The position numbers and the translations under genes were made by a program. DNA of 64,000 bases from Porphyra umbilicalis. Lineage: Eukaryota; Rhodophyta; Bangiophyceae; Bangiales; Bangiaceae. The stretch lies in contig KV918999.1 of NCBI GenBank assembly GCA_002049455.2, positions 1-64,000 on the forward strand. The letters are read 5' to 3'. Below the pieces are notes generated by a model. It was not told the DNA's origin and did no database searches. It saw only the letters and a list, made by a program, of their open reading frames with translations. How positions within the stretch are numbered: the stretch's first letter is position 1; each line of letters starts with the position of its first letter. Of this stretch, positions 54,026 through 64,000 are shown in pieces.

Positions 54026-55372
54026 GGGCGCATGTGGGCGGTTGCTGGGCTGTTCTTTTCTTCTTTTTTGCTATTTAGAGGTTCCTGCGCGGATGAGCGA
54101 GCCGCTCCGAGGTGTGTATAAAGCGTGCGTGCGTGTTGGGATACCGTGGCATGTGCTGCGGGGGGCACCTGAGCGAGTTTTTTCCGCTGGCCGGCGCCTG
54201 CAGGCCGGTCGTTCCCCACCCGCACTCGCGGCGCAGCGCTCTTTACGCTGCGACGGGCCGCGCCGCCAACGGCGGCCGGCGCGGCCGGCGGTTCCACGCC
54301 AAAGAAGTAGAAAGAAAAACAGCCGCCCGGTCCCCCAACCAGGACACGGGGGATGTGTGCCTGGGGTGGGCGAGGCAGACGAGGGGGGGGCAGGGGAGGG
54401 CCATCGACCGCGTGTGCTTCTCACACCAGCTAGCCGGGGGGGGGCTGACCCTGGAACGCTGCTGCGCCCATTGCGACCGGGGCCGGCGCAGGGCGGCTTG
54501 GTCCGCCGACGCGGGCGTGGCATGCCACGCCATTGCCGGCAATGGCGACAAGGGGGCGGATGTGGCGCCCGTGGCGGGCCGCGAGTGGATGGCGGGGGGG
54601 GTGGCCGCCCCAACGCGGCATCGCCACCACACGCACGTGAGTGGGGTGCCGCAGAGGCGCGGCTGCCGTTTTTTTTTTTTCACAAAGTGCCCCCCTGGAT
54701 GGCCGGATCACGTGCAGCGGCGCGGGGTGGCGGCGTTTCAGGCAGTGGGCGGGGACGCGGGCGCGCCCGCAAGTGGGGTGCGCTGCGGTGGGCGAGCACG
54801 TCGACAAGCAGGGGCCGTCTCTACGAGCAACAAAACTACAATCAGACGAACCCCATCATCCAGCGGCCGCCCCGTCCGCACCCAGCGCCTATCTCGCTGG
54901 GTGCCGAACCGCGCAGGCACGCGGCCAAACCCCCGACGCCGCGCGTGCCTGGGGAGGGGCACGCACGGCGTCGCGGAATTCGGCGCGTGCGTGGCGGCTG
55001 CCGCTGCAGCGGCGATTTCCCCCCTCTCCTCGCAATGCACTACGCAGTCGAATCACCCCCCTCTCGCTCTCCTCACCTCTCTGGTTTTCGATCTGTGCCG
55101 TCCCTGACGGCACTCGCCAGGGCCGGGCTTGTCGACCCGCCCGCCCGCCACCGATGCGCCCACCGGCAGCCCCCACATCGGGGTTGCGTGGCCCCAACGG
55201 CCGCCGACGCCCAACCCGGCCCTGCTACCGGGTTGGCGACGTCCACGTCGTGCAGTGCGCAGGCGACATGGCCATGGTCGCCTGTTGACGCGCCCGGTGG
55301 CCACCATTGCATTCACCAGCCGCCACCACGCCCGGGTTGCGTAGCCACGTCCGCCGCCGACGCCCAACCGCA
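54026..55372. other. Intergenic region between convergent genes
   Basis: The LPMO-like gene and the exchanger gene end towards this stretch. A run of 12 T follows a GCCG at about 54667. Open frames are Arg/Pro/Ala-rich and show no domain. No terminator or polyadenylation signal could be picked out. Confidence 0.5.
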
Positions 55373-57181
55373 CTAGGACGCTGGGTTGAAGACGTACACG
55401 TCGAGCAACGAGTAGGCGACGAAAAGCCCGTAGCCCCCAATGAGTACCCCACCGATCCCTTTCCCCAACTTCCACTTGGTGGCAGCGAGCAACCCGAGCA
55501 GCGCCGTCAAAATGCCAAAGAGGATAATGACGGGCACGACGATGGCGGTGATGGGCTCGGTGGGAATAATCTGGGGCCCCTTGAGGATGAGGCCGCCGAG
55601 GAACCACGGCGCGCCCAGCCCGATGCCGACGTCAAAGCAGTTGGAGCCGAGCGCGTTGCAGACGGCAAAGTCGCCCTTGCCCGCCCGCGCGACCGAGATG
55701 GACGCGAGCGCGTCGGGCACCGACGTGCCCGCCGCGAGGACAGTCACGCCGAGGACCGCCGCAGGGATGCCGACGATGCAGCCAAAGAAGCGGGCGGCTT
55801 CGACCATCAGATACGAGATGCCGGCGATCCACGCGACCGACACGCCAAAGGTCACGGCCCACCACTTGGCGTACTTGTCCTGCGCGCAGTCAATGATGGT
55901 CAGCTTAAAGGCCAACAACCAGGGCAAGGAAAACGGAAAAATCGCCCAGCCGGCCCTGGTCGTTGGCAGGGCAATGCCGAGAAAGGTCTCTTCCGGCGCC
56001 GCCCCAGCCCCACCGTCGCCGCTCGGCAGGTCATCGGCGCCGGCGACAACCCCGGCCGCAAACACCACTGGTACGCCCGGGGCGGTGTCGGCCGAGCGGG
56101 AGCTCCACGTACCGCGCAGCTTCCCGTTTGCTCCGGACATGGAGCGCGTCACGCTAATCGTGCGCACCCGCCGGAGGCCGTCAGCCGGAGCTGGCGTCCG
56201 ACGGTCCGCTTGCGCATCGATTGACGAGGGACCCACGGCGGCCGCCCCATTGGCCACGCCGATGGCGGGTTGGGACTCGCCCGTCGTCCCACCGACGCCC
56301 TGGGATTCGACGTCAAGTGTCTTGACCTCCCGCTCCGCAGCCAGCGCCGCCTTCTTGGACGCCGACAGGAAGCGCTCCATGGCGCGCATATACGGCTTGT
56401 TGGCAAAAGCCATGAACAGAATGTAACACGCGTAAATGCCGAGCATGATGAGCCCCTCCCACCAGTCGGCTTCGCCTTTGGTTACCCCCAACACTTGCAC
56501 AAGGAGGACGGAGATGAAGAGGGCATAAAAGGCGGAATCCCGCACCAGCGGCCGCCAGTCGAGTTCGAGGACCGACCCGGCAAGCATTGCCGACACGCCA
56601 ATGATTACGAGCACGTTAAACACGGCCGAGCCGACAATCGTGCCGACGCCGACCTCGTCCTTGGTCACAAACACGGCGAGGAGAGAGGTAAAGAGCTCGG
56701 GCGCCGACGAGCCCGCCGCCGCAAACGTCGCGCCCGCCACATCGTCCGACAGCCGCAGCGCGTCGCAGATGCGTTCGAGTGCCGGCACAAAGTACTCGTC
56801 CGTGACGATGGCCAACCCCAAAAACGTAAACAGCACGCCTGGCACGTAGAGGGCGAGCGCCGCGGGGCGTTTGAGGAAGGTGTCGGCGGGCTCACACAAG
56901 TCCCCATACGTCGTGCCGCCGGCGCGGACGACGGTGGGGAGGTCGGCGTCTGCCACCGACGCGAGCAGCGACCGTCCTGTGCGGGGGGGCGACGTCTTCC
57001 TGGCGTCGGCCGCGGCGCCCGCGCCGTCTGGGGCGCCGCCGCCCCGCGACGGCCCGCCGTACCACACCGTCGCCGCACCAAAGCCAACGAGAAGCAAGGC
57101 AAAGGAGCCCAGGATGGCCCCCGGTGCAGCCCGCCGCCGGCGCACCCGGGGCCGTCTACCGGGGATGCCACCGCCGCTCAT
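55373..57181 (-). CDS. Potassium-dependent sodium/calcium exchanger (NCKX, SLC24 type)
   Basis: Members of the CaCA superfamily export Ca2+ across a membrane in exchange for Na+ (with K+ co-export for NCKX). The chain starts at the ATG at 57179-57181 (MSGGGIPGRRP) and is 602 residues without introns. A first hydrophobic segment (GAILGSFALLLVGFGAATVW) may be a signal anchor. The alpha-1 repeat near residue 155 reads GATFAAAGSSAPELFTSLL, and the alpha-2 repeat near residue 482 reads AAGTSVPDALASISVARAGK followed by NALGSNCFDVGIG. Both contain the family's acidic ion-binding residues (Glu in SAPEL, Asp in VPDAL). The two halves, each with about five helices, are linked by a hydrophilic loop at residues ~270-400. 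The frame is clean. NCKX rather than NCX or CAX fits the SAPEL/VPDAL pair best. Location (plasma membrane or vacuole) is not readable. Confidence 0.93.
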   Translation of the reverse strand: MSGGGIPGRRPRVRRRRAAPGAILGSFALLLVGFGAATVWYGGPSRGGGAPDGAGAAADARKTSPPRTGRSLLASVADADLPTVVRAGGTTYGDLCEPADTFLKRPAALALYVPGVLFTFLGLAIVTDEYFVPALERICDALRLSDDVAGATFAAAGSSAPELFTSLLAVFVTKDEVGVGTIVGSAVFNVLVIIGVSAMLAGSVLELDWRPLVRDSAFYALFISVLLVQVLGVTKGEADWWEGLIMLGIYACYILFMAFANKPYMRAMERFLSASKKAALAAEREVKTLDVESQGVGGTTGESQPAIGVANGAAAVGPSSIDAQADRRTPAPADGLRRVRTISVTRSMSGANGKLRGTWSSRSADTAPGVPVVFAAGVVAGADDLPSGDGGAGAAPEETFLGIALPTTRAGWAIFPFSLPWLLAFKLTIIDCAQDKYAKWWAVTFGVSVAWIAGISYLMVEAARFFGCIVGIPAAVLGVTVLAAGTSVPDALASISVARAGKGDFAVCNALGSNCFDVGIGLGAPWFLGGLILKGPQIIPTEPITAIVVPVIILFGILTALLGLLAATKWKLGKGIGGVLIGGYGLFVAYSLLDVYVFNPAS

Positions 57182-59377
57182 GGCGTCTCCGCGTCGTCGC
57201 AGCCGACACGAACTGGGAAGGGGCAGCTGTCGGCGCGGAAGGGTGTGGCGCGCAACCTCGAGACACGCGTTGTTGCACGACCAAGGGCCCGGTGCGTACG
57301 GTCTCACGAGTTGTCGACGCGGCTCCGCGCCACCGCGCGCGTGAGATATACTCCAACTGGGACACGGGCCGGCAGTGGAACCCCGCTAAACGGCCCCAGG
57401 TGTAGCGGTGCACGATGATCGCCGAAGGGCGTACGGCGACCCTTGCTGACCAGACAAGACGGCCCGTCGGGGGTTCCCAGCCTTGTCCACGTCACGAGTC
57501 GGAGTACAGCGCACTCGCAATGCACCGCAGTTCTGTACACGTTATGCCAACAGTACGGCGCTCACGGAAGAGCGGGACCCGCAGGATTTCCCTGTGACGT
57601 CGAAGGTGGTGGCACCTCCACGAAAGGGTGGGGTGCAACCAAGGAGTGTGCGAAACGCGGGCGTAGGGACGTGGTGGGACGTGCGTGCTCATCGAGAGCG
57701 TGTCGCCTGGGGGCCTCTCTCACAGTCGAACATCATGTTATGCGCGAACGTGAGGCCACGCTGGCATCACGATGATGCCAGCGTGGCCTCACGTTCGCGC
57801 CATAACCTCGTGTCCGCAGACTCACGGAAAAACTCGTGACGTGTGATGCAGCCGCGCGGGGACCGCAATTGTCATGATTATCCTTGACATTCTTGATTGG
57901 CCCACGTGTCTTTGGTCCTTCTTGTGGTGTTGCAGCTAATTGACAGCCGCTACGTACGTGTACCACACAATCGTTCGCAACAGGAGGGAGCGCGTGTCGC
58001 TTCTCTGCAAAAGTCACCTGCAAGCAGGGGTGTCCAATCGGTTAATCGCAATCGGTTAAAATTCTTTAAAACGGTCCAAAAACTGAAATCCATCACAAAC
58101 CGGATCGGAGGCAAATAAACCAACCCAACCGATCCGATCTAACTTCCGGAATTTTCACAGCTCATGCGCGTCTTGACACGGTCAGAATACAATGTTGACC
58201 GCTGGGTCAACAGTGCTGCGGACGATGGCATGTGCAGGGCCCTGGACTACATGCAGCAAAAACCGAGCTCGTACCGACACCCGGCCTGTTACTCTCACGT
58301 CCTCCGTCTACGTCTACGGGAAGAGTCAGAGCAATCAGGTAAGGAGAGCATCAGATAGGGACTTCAGGTGTGGTTGAACCTCCGCTCCATCTGGCAAGAG
58401 AAGAAGGAAAATGTCGCTGATGCGTCGGCTTCGCGATGGTCCCAACGAGAGGACAGAGCGCTCTTACTAAGGCACCGAGCTGTACACTGCTCTCCATTAG
58501 TCACGGAGGGCCTTCGTACGCCAGATGGAAACTGTTCTATGGAGCACCCAAATATGTTCTGCATTTGCCAGTAGTCACTTCATCAACGAGTACCTGCCTC
58601 AAGGGCATAGGTAGTATCTACTGGAGATGTCTTGATGCTTCATGAGACATTGTGGCTCTGGGATTCGCCCTCTTCCTCTGCGGCACCAGCTCGGTCTATC
58701 TGGGGCGCAGTCCGCCAAGTGCCACCGCGGCAGAGCCCCTGGAAGTGCACGAAAAGCGCTGGGTGAGATGCGTTGGTCAAGGAATGCTGTGCAAGATGAA
58801 AATCGACTAATACAACTACACACTTATTGGAATATTCTTGAGCTTGTCAAACAGCTAAGTACCAATTGGTGTAGATTCGATAATAGGATGTAACGAAATC
58901 TGGTTTAACTGGTTTGGCATCACCATCCGATTGAACACCCCTACCTGCAAGCCAGGCTGGTGGAATGCACGCCTAAACGAGTGTGTCCGCCGGCGCTGTG
59001 ATTGGTGCGGCGCGGAATCTGTCCGCCCCGGCAAACAGTCAGTCTGCCCAGGCAAACTGTCACGGAAGAGTCCACCGGCGTCACCAGTCAGAGGGACGCA
59101 CTCTGGACAAGACTGGCGACCGAACACAGGACCCGTGCGGCTCCTAGTGGCGCCAGAGCATGTCAATCCCAGCCGGAGTGGTGACGTGGGGGGATGTCAT
59201 ACGCGTGGCGCCCTCTCGCAATGCCCGCGGGAATCAAATCTCCACGCTTGGCAACTCAAGGCTGGCGGTGGTGTCGAAAGTGAACGATCTAGAAGAAAGT
59301 TTTGTGTACGTGTGCAGCATTTTCTTTGACTTGTCCACGAAATGAGACAGCCTTCCGCATGCAATGGAGAACTTTCG
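57182..59377. other. Intergenic region with a strong foldback
   Basis: It is of balanced composition from 57400 on. A hairpin lies at 57737-57806 (separate entry). AATCGGTTAA occurs twice at about 58037-58058 in an AT-rich pocket. No gene was recognised, and all open frames are short. Confidence 0.5.
57737..57806. repeat. Near-perfect 70-bp foldback
   Basis: Bases 57742-57769 and 57773-57800 are perfect 28-bp inverted complements with a 3-base loop. One unpaired base then allows GTTAT/ATAAC to pair on the outside. The arm includes CGCGAACGTGAGGCCACGC. The perfection of the arms suggests a recent origin or strong constraint. Confidence 0.93.
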
Positions 59378-60060
59378 TTAAAGGCGCCGGGCGGACGCAC
59401 GTCGACGCAGTGGCCACCGCCCGCGACCGCGACCGCGCCCGCGCCCGCGCCCGCGCCCGCCGGCCCGCCGAGCGTCACGAGGCCGATCGTGATGACTACC
59501 GGCGGCGGGCGCGTCGGCACGGCGGTGAAGAGAGAGCGCAAGAAGAGGGCGCGCGTCACGCGCGTGACCGCCGCCACCGCCGCGGGCTCGGCCGCCGCCA
59601 TTGTCGGCGCGGCGGCGGCGGCGGCGCCCCCGCCATCGCCGCCGCCGCCCACCGGCGGCGGCACGGTCGGCAGGGGCACCGGCAGCAGGCAGGCGGCTTT
59701 GCCAAACTTGGACGCGCCGACGAGCCGAAAACACCGGTTCCGCGTGTACACGCCCGTATGAACAAAAGGCACGCGGGCGGCGGGCGCCGCCGCCCCGTCG
59801 GCGGCGCCCGCGGCGGCGGCGGTGGGTGCGGCGCCCGCCGGCGACGGAGGGCGTGGCGGCGGCTTCGGAGACACCAACATCCGCTCCGTGCCGGCCGCGT
59901 CGTCGGCCGCCGCCGCTTCGGCAACGAGGCGGCGGACAAACACGCCCGCGTCGGCGATCGACGGAAATGCCACGGCGGGGAGGATGAGGTGCGCGGAGAA
60001 TTTGACGGCCGTCGTCGAGTCGAAGTAGACGGCGCCGGCGAGGTACTGGGAGTGTACGCA
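59378..60060 (-). pseudogene. PRIMPOL: PrimPol (CCDC111 type), 3' exon piece
   Basis: PrimPol is a DNA primase-polymerase used in damage tolerance. A CACTCCCAG acceptor precedes YLAGAVYFDSTTAVKFSAHL, the counterpart of human LDSSTDEKFSRHLI, with the SxH of motif II kept. GVFVRRLVAEA, an Ala/Pro-rich insert, FVHTGVYTRNRCFRL with SKFGKAA, and RALFLRSLFTAVP follow in family order. In human PrimPol the third motif is FVDLGVYTRNRNFRL, whose Asp is catalytic; here it is His (CAT for GAT). Similarity ends near 59390, and the later part of the protein, with its zinc-binding segment, is absent downstream. Together with the 5' piece at 61240-62290 this looks like a decayed gene. Confidence 0.78.
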
Positions 60061-60647
60061 ATCATGGAGAGTGTGACAAATCACGGGGCCCCCTTACAGC
60101 GGCGATTCCGATGTGTTCGAGCGAGATTTCGTGGACTTACGACTGAACGGAGCGCTTCAACAGGCTCTTTACAAGAAATAAAAGAGACAAAAGTCACCAT
60201 GAGCGTCGCTGATTCGGCGATGTCAAGGGCTCATGAGACTGCCTGACGTCTCCCGCTGCGGTTGCACTCGGTTCTGCGTCGCACTCATCCGTATTGCGTG
60301 CTTCACGGACACAGACGTGCTGTTCATGTGACTGCATGAGCACGCCGACGTCCTTCTGTCTCGTTCTCAACACGACAGAAGCCAGCCTCCCCAGGCGGTC
60401 GGCTGGCCCCAGTTCAGAGGAGAGACAGACGCGCCTCCCGTTCCTCTGAGGCCCGACTGCTGGAGTCCAGTTGGCTCGACAAGGCGCAGGTGGAACCCCA
60501 TGTCATCCGCCGTTGTGGCCACGACCGTCGTCTCCGCTCCAGCGAGTGCCGCAGTTTTCCTTCCTTTCCCTCCCCTCCCTTGCCTCCTCTCACTTCCCCA
60601 CCCACCTGCGTGAGGCGCACACTCATTGCCCTGTGCTGTTGGACACC
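60061..60647. other. Spacer inside the PrimPol interval
   Basis: It separates the two PrimPol pieces together with 60933-61239. Composition is balanced, and CT-rich just before the small ORF at 60648. No element was seen. Confidence 0.5.
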
Positions 60648-60932
60648 ATGGCTCCAGGCGGCCAGCACACTGAAGGCCGTGGGCAGCCCGTCATGGCCCA
60701 GCCTACCCGTGGTCTCACCAAAGACCAGGAGGTACTGCTGGACAGCTGGCTGCCTCTACTGCGCGCTCGTGAGATGGCGGTGAGACAGGCGGCGCGGCAG
60801 CTGGGCTGCTCTGAGGGCCTCGTCGCGCGCGCTCGGGACGGATCCGCCGAGGCGGGGTCCGCCGGTCTGTCGGCAAAGCCACTCTCAGCGCCGGCCGAAA
60901 GGGCCAATAAGAAGCCTAGAATCGCCGGCTGA
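60648..60932 (+). CDS. Candidate 94-residue helix-turn-helix-like protein
   Basis: An ATG in a CACCATGG context opens a 94-residue frame ending at 60932. Residues about 25-65 read LTKDQEVLLDSWLPLLRARE, then VRQAARQLGCSEGLVARARD. This has the helix-turn-helix spacing of a small homeodomain- or transposase-like DNA-binding unit. The chain ends in ANKKPRIAG, a possible nuclear signal. It lies in the interval between the two PrimPol pieces, on the opposite strand. I recognise no family, and so short a frame could be open by chance, though its composition is more balanced than the shadows nearby. Confidence 0.35.
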   Translation: MAPGGQHTEGRGQPVMAQPTRGLTKDQEVLLDSWLPLLRAREMAVRQAARQLGCSEGLVARARDGSAEAGSAGLSAKPLSAPAERANKKPRIAG

Positions 60933-61239
60933 CAGTCGTCATGAATACAACCGATTGTGCTTCCTCAGATAGCAAGACGCGAGACGGACATCGACGGCCG
61001 CGACACGACTGTGCCTTGTTGTTTTTTGCTACCTCTTTCACAGATGAACAAGCAACTCAGGGGCATTCTCCCTATGTGTTTTTTTCTTGCATGGCGCTTG
61101 TTGGCGCTTCTCTACTGCCAGATAGCTCCTCAAAAGCATGCAGGATTCGAGCCATCCCCAGTACCCCCCCTGATATATCAGGGGAGGGACGCCGGCGGGG
61201 GGGGGGGGGGGGGGGGCAGCGGCGGCAAAGCGGCGCGCC
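60933..61239. other. Spacer between small ORF and PrimPol 5' piece
   Basis: Contains TGATATATCA at about 61170 and a run of about 20 G at 61200. No gene was recognised. Confidence 0.5.
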
Positions 61240-62290
61240 GCCCGCCGCACCCAACGTCCTCCCCATGGTCGTCATGGTGGGCGCGCCCGCCGCCGTCGCC
61301 GCGCCTGCCGCGCCCGCCGCGCCCGCAGCGCCCGCCGCGCCCGCCGCGCCCGCCGCGCCCGCCGCGCCCGCGCCGGTCGGGGCCGACGCCCCCCCGGGCC
61401 CCCCCCGCAACGCGTCGAGCGCCCCACCGACGCGCGCGAGCAAGAGGGCGACCATGCACCGCCCATCGGCGGCCGCGTTCAAGCCGCCCGCTGCCCGCGG
61501 GACTCCATGTCGAAAAAGAGCTTGACGGGCACGCCCGCGGGGATACCCTCGTCCACGTGCGGCGGCGGCGGCGGCGGCAGCGGCGCCGCCGCCACCACTG
61601 TGGGGGGAAGCCCACCGCGGCCGGCGGCGACGGCCGGCGGCGGCTGCCGAGGCGGCGGCGGCGCCCAAAGGGCAGCCCCGAGGCGCGGGGCGTAGCGCTT
61701 CCACACCGTCTCCCGCGTGCACACCACGTACCGGCGGCGGCCGTCGGCGCCCTTTTCCACCGCAAAGAGCACCGTCTCGTCCTCGTCGTCGGTCGGGTCG
61801 GCGGCGGCGGGGGCGGCGGCGGCGCCGGCGGCGGTGGCGGCGGCAGCGGCGGCGCTGGCCGCGCTCGTCACAGTGGCCGCCGCGGCGGCAGCGGCGGCGG
61901 CATTGGCGGTAGCGGCGGCGGCGGCGGTGGCGGTGGTACCCCCGGTGCGCCGCCGCTGTGGCGGTGGCGGCGCGCCCCCCCCCCCCCCCCGCCGTCGGCG
62001 GGTGGCGCGGCCGCCGGCGCGGCCGCGGCGCGGCGCCCGCAGCGGCATTGGCAGACGCTGCCGCGGCGGCGGCAGCCGCCTGCGTCGGAAACGGGCGGAT
62101 GCGCCGCGTCTGGCCGCCCGCCAGCGACGCCGTGACGGCGGCGCGGGCGGCGCCGTCGCAGAGGGCGGGGGGGATCCACCCGCGGTGGCGCGCGTCGGGG
62201 GGGGGGGGGGGGGGGGGTAAAACGTGGTGGGGACCGTGGGGGGGGGGGAGGGGGGGGAGGGGGGGGGGGGGGCATGGCACCCTCGAGCGC
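61240..62290 (-). pseudogene. PRIMPOL: PrimPol (CCDC111 type), 5' piece, frame-broken
   Basis: The minus strand encodes ETVLFAVEKGADGRRRYVVC and TRETVWKRYAP, then DEGIPAGVPVKLFFDME, corresponding to human HVFALERKVGDGQRIYLV and PENAVCKLYFDLE. The DxE of motif I is intact. GGLNAAADGRCMVALLLARV, matching GADGKKMVALLIEY, follows directly but in another frame. The change lies within about six codons of the DxE, not in a long homopolymer. Further upstream RIRPFPTQAA may match WRLFHRQAQA, again in a different frame, across a run of about 17 C near 61976. Below 61380 the sequence turns into a 9-bp GCC repeat. The piece and the 3' piece at 59378-60060 are in the right order and strand for one gene. 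Confidence 0.72.
61296..61372. repeat. 9-bp GCC-rich microsatellite
   Basis: About eight units of GCGCCCGCC and close variants follow each other. In the PrimPol frame they give GAA triplets (AGAAGAAG). The array may lie at the 3' end of the first PrimPol piece. Confidence 0.8.
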
Positions 62291-63544
62291 CACCGGTCGG
62301 TCGGCGTCGGTCGGCGTCGGTCGGGGTGACGGGGGGGAGGGGGCGCCCGCGGCGGGGGGCAGCGGGGGCGGGCGCCGCGACCGGAGCGGTCGGCGTTTGA
62401 CGCCCATCATGGGCGTACCAGGATGATCCTGGGTTGTGGCCGCCCACGTTTCACACTCAATCAACGCGGATGCACCGGGGTTTGTGCCATCCTCGCGCCG
62501 CTCGCGCGGGGGCGTCCGTCTGTCTCCCCCCGCGGCGCCCGAGTCTCTGCCTTCTGCCGCCTCTCCCCCCCCCCGCTACCCTTCCTCCCCCCCCCGGTTT
62601 TCCGTCCCTTTTCTACTCGACCCGCTCCCAATGTCGTGCCGCCGCTGCCCATTGTTGGCCGCGCGCACGCTGCATCGGCGGCGTTGGTGCGCGTCTCGCC
62701 GTGGGCGGCCGCGGGGGGGAGGGCGGGGGGGGGGCACCAGCGGCTGCCGCCGTGCCCTCGGCACCTGCTGCCAAGGACAGCGACGCGATGGTCCACCGTC
62801 ACCAGACCCTGTCGCAGGTGTGGCAGCGCCGCGCCCGACAGAGGCGGCCCCCCACCCCGCCGTTCAACGCGCTTGCGGGCGACCGACCGGCGGCGGGGAT
62901 GCCGGCGGCGGCGGCGGTGGGGGGCGTGGCGCGGGCCTGCCCCCACCCGTCTGCGCGTCTCGGTCGGGGATGTTGCGTCGCTCGTTCCGCACCGCAGCCC
63001 GCAGCGAGCCTTGACGACGGGCGGGCGGGCGGGCGCACCGCCGGGCGGGCGCGGCACGCGGCGCGGCACGCGCTGGTGCCCGTCGCCACGCCGCCCGCCG
63101 GGTGCGGCGCGACGGCGGCGGTGGACTCGGGGTGCCGCACGGCTGCCGGCGTGCCCGCGGCGCGCGGGACGGGCAGGCGCGGCGGGGGCGGGCGAGGCGC
63201 CCCCTGCGCGGGGCGGCAGCGCCGCGCCTGCGCCGCCCGCCCGCCGTGCGCGCCCGCGCGCGCCCCCGCTGGTGCGCGTCGCGGGCAACGCCAACGGCAA
63301 TGGCGAGACGTGCGCGCACTCGGTCGGCCACGCCCCGCACGCCGTGCGCGTCGCCGCGGTCGCCGCTGCCGCGGCGCACGTGGTACCGGCGGGGGCGGTG
63401 CGGGGCACCGACCATGTGGGCGGAGCAAAAAAACAAAAAGGGGGCGGCCGTGGTGGCCAGTCACAGTCACATACCAAACGTCCCCACCAAACCGCTCGAT
63501 GCGTCCGCCAGCAGCCGTCGGGGGGCGGCTGCACGCCTCTCTCT
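62291..63544. other. GC-rich stretch, possible unrecognised gene on the minus strand
   Basis: Long frames are open on both strands. On the minus strand RIERFGGDVW ends before GTATGTGACTG (near 63465), which looks like a donor. More ordered sequence follows (for example CGAWPTECAHVSPLPLALP near 63300). I could not link these into a protein or name a family. Confidence 0.3.
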
Positions 63545-64000
63545 CTAGGCGCCCGCGCCGCCGTCCCCCCCCGCCCCCCCATTGCCCGCCACACTGGGCC
63601 CAAAGCCGACCATCGCCGGCGTGACGACCACGTCGGCGCCCCCCCCCCCGGCGCCGCCCCCCCCCCTCCAGCGCCCGCCCGCGTCGCGGCGGCGCCACGG
63701 CGCCCCGCCCCCCCGTTGCGGGGTGCACCCGCAGACGCGGCGCCGCCGGCCCCCCCCGCGCCGCCCGCCCCGCCGCCGGCGCCGCTGCCGCCGGCGCCGC
63801 CGACGCCGCCGCGGCCAGCGGCGGCGCCGCTCGGCGCGCCGCCCCGCCCGCCGGCACCGCCGGCGCCGCCAGCCCCGGCCGCCGCCGTCGCCACGCCGCC
63901 GCCGTCACTCGGGCCACCGACGCCGCCGACGCCGCCCGCGCCGCCGCCGCCGCCATTCCACCCCGAGCCGCCGGTGCCGCCGCGGCCGCCGCGGCCGCCG
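63545..64000. repeat. GCC/GCCGGC-rich low-complexity tract
   Basis: The last 450 bp are C/G-only for long stretches. GCCGCC and GCCGGCGCC words repeat up to the window edge, and there are C runs of eight or nine at 63640-63665. All frames are open as a consequence. No gene can be read. Confidence 0.75.

Noticed and set aside
57304-57540. Short minus-strand frame resembling a word at about 31120 (VSKGRR)
   Set aside because: Only six residues agree, and the surrounding DNA does not align.

Overview
This is a 64 kb stretch of nuclear DNA from a eukaryote with very high GC content. The clearest genes encode an EZH-type histone methyltransferase, a GH36 alpha-galactosidase, the ribosome-biogenesis factor UTP14, an NCKX-type cation exchanger and an LPMO-like secreted protein. 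Genes have no or one short GT-AG intron. Conserved genes carry Ala/Gly/Pro/Arg-rich low-complexity inserts, and the DNA between genes is full of G/C homopolymers and minisatellites. These traits best fit a bangiophyte red alga (Porphyra/Pyropia-like); this is inference from composition, intron sparsity and gene content, not from a species-diagnostic marker.

Layout. 1-3.2 kb: GC-rich DNA with a 36-bp array and a mosaic 114-bp array. 3.2-6.55 kb: EZH, minus strand. 7.1-10.45 kb: GCN repeats, then a 49-bp array and a 173-bp array. 10.6-12.5 kb: an unrecognised 638-residue ORF, minus strand. 15.4-16.6 kb: a non-autonomous TIR transposon. 17.6-39 kb: a cluster of at least four members and one fragment of an unnamed protein family (called A-D here), with an ankyrin gene, a membrane-protein gene and a fragment of a cobalamin adenosyltransferase gene between them. 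39.4-40.6 kb: an inverted second copy of the transposon, followed by a fragment of an extradiol dioxygenase gene. 42.5-46.0 kb: alpha-galactosidase. 47.4-50.6 kb: UTP14. 52.9-54.0 kb: LPMO-like gene. 55.4-57.2 kb: NCKX, minus strand. 59.4-62.3 kb: pieces of a PrimPol gene, minus strand, apparently decayed. 62.3-64 kb: low-complexity DNA.

The most original signal is the A-D family. Its members share an N-terminal block (a RRWLLP core), a phase-0 intron at one fixed position, a block directly after it of the form [YF]xP[YFL]AT[VI][NH]G, a PTSPxDF block, and in A and C a C-terminal bZIP-like basic stretch. I know no named family with this architecture. It could be a fast-evolving, locally duplicated set of DNA-binding proteins.

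A caution applies throughout. UTP14, which should be essential, is open only in pieces, and its frame changes sit at G/C runs. The same happens in the membrane-protein gene, and the ankyrin gene changes frame at a (CG)n run. Uncorrected indels in the assembly are the simplest reading, so frame breaks at such runs are weak evidence for pseudogenes. The PrimPol, adenosyltransferase and dioxygenase pieces are different: they also lack exons or key residues.
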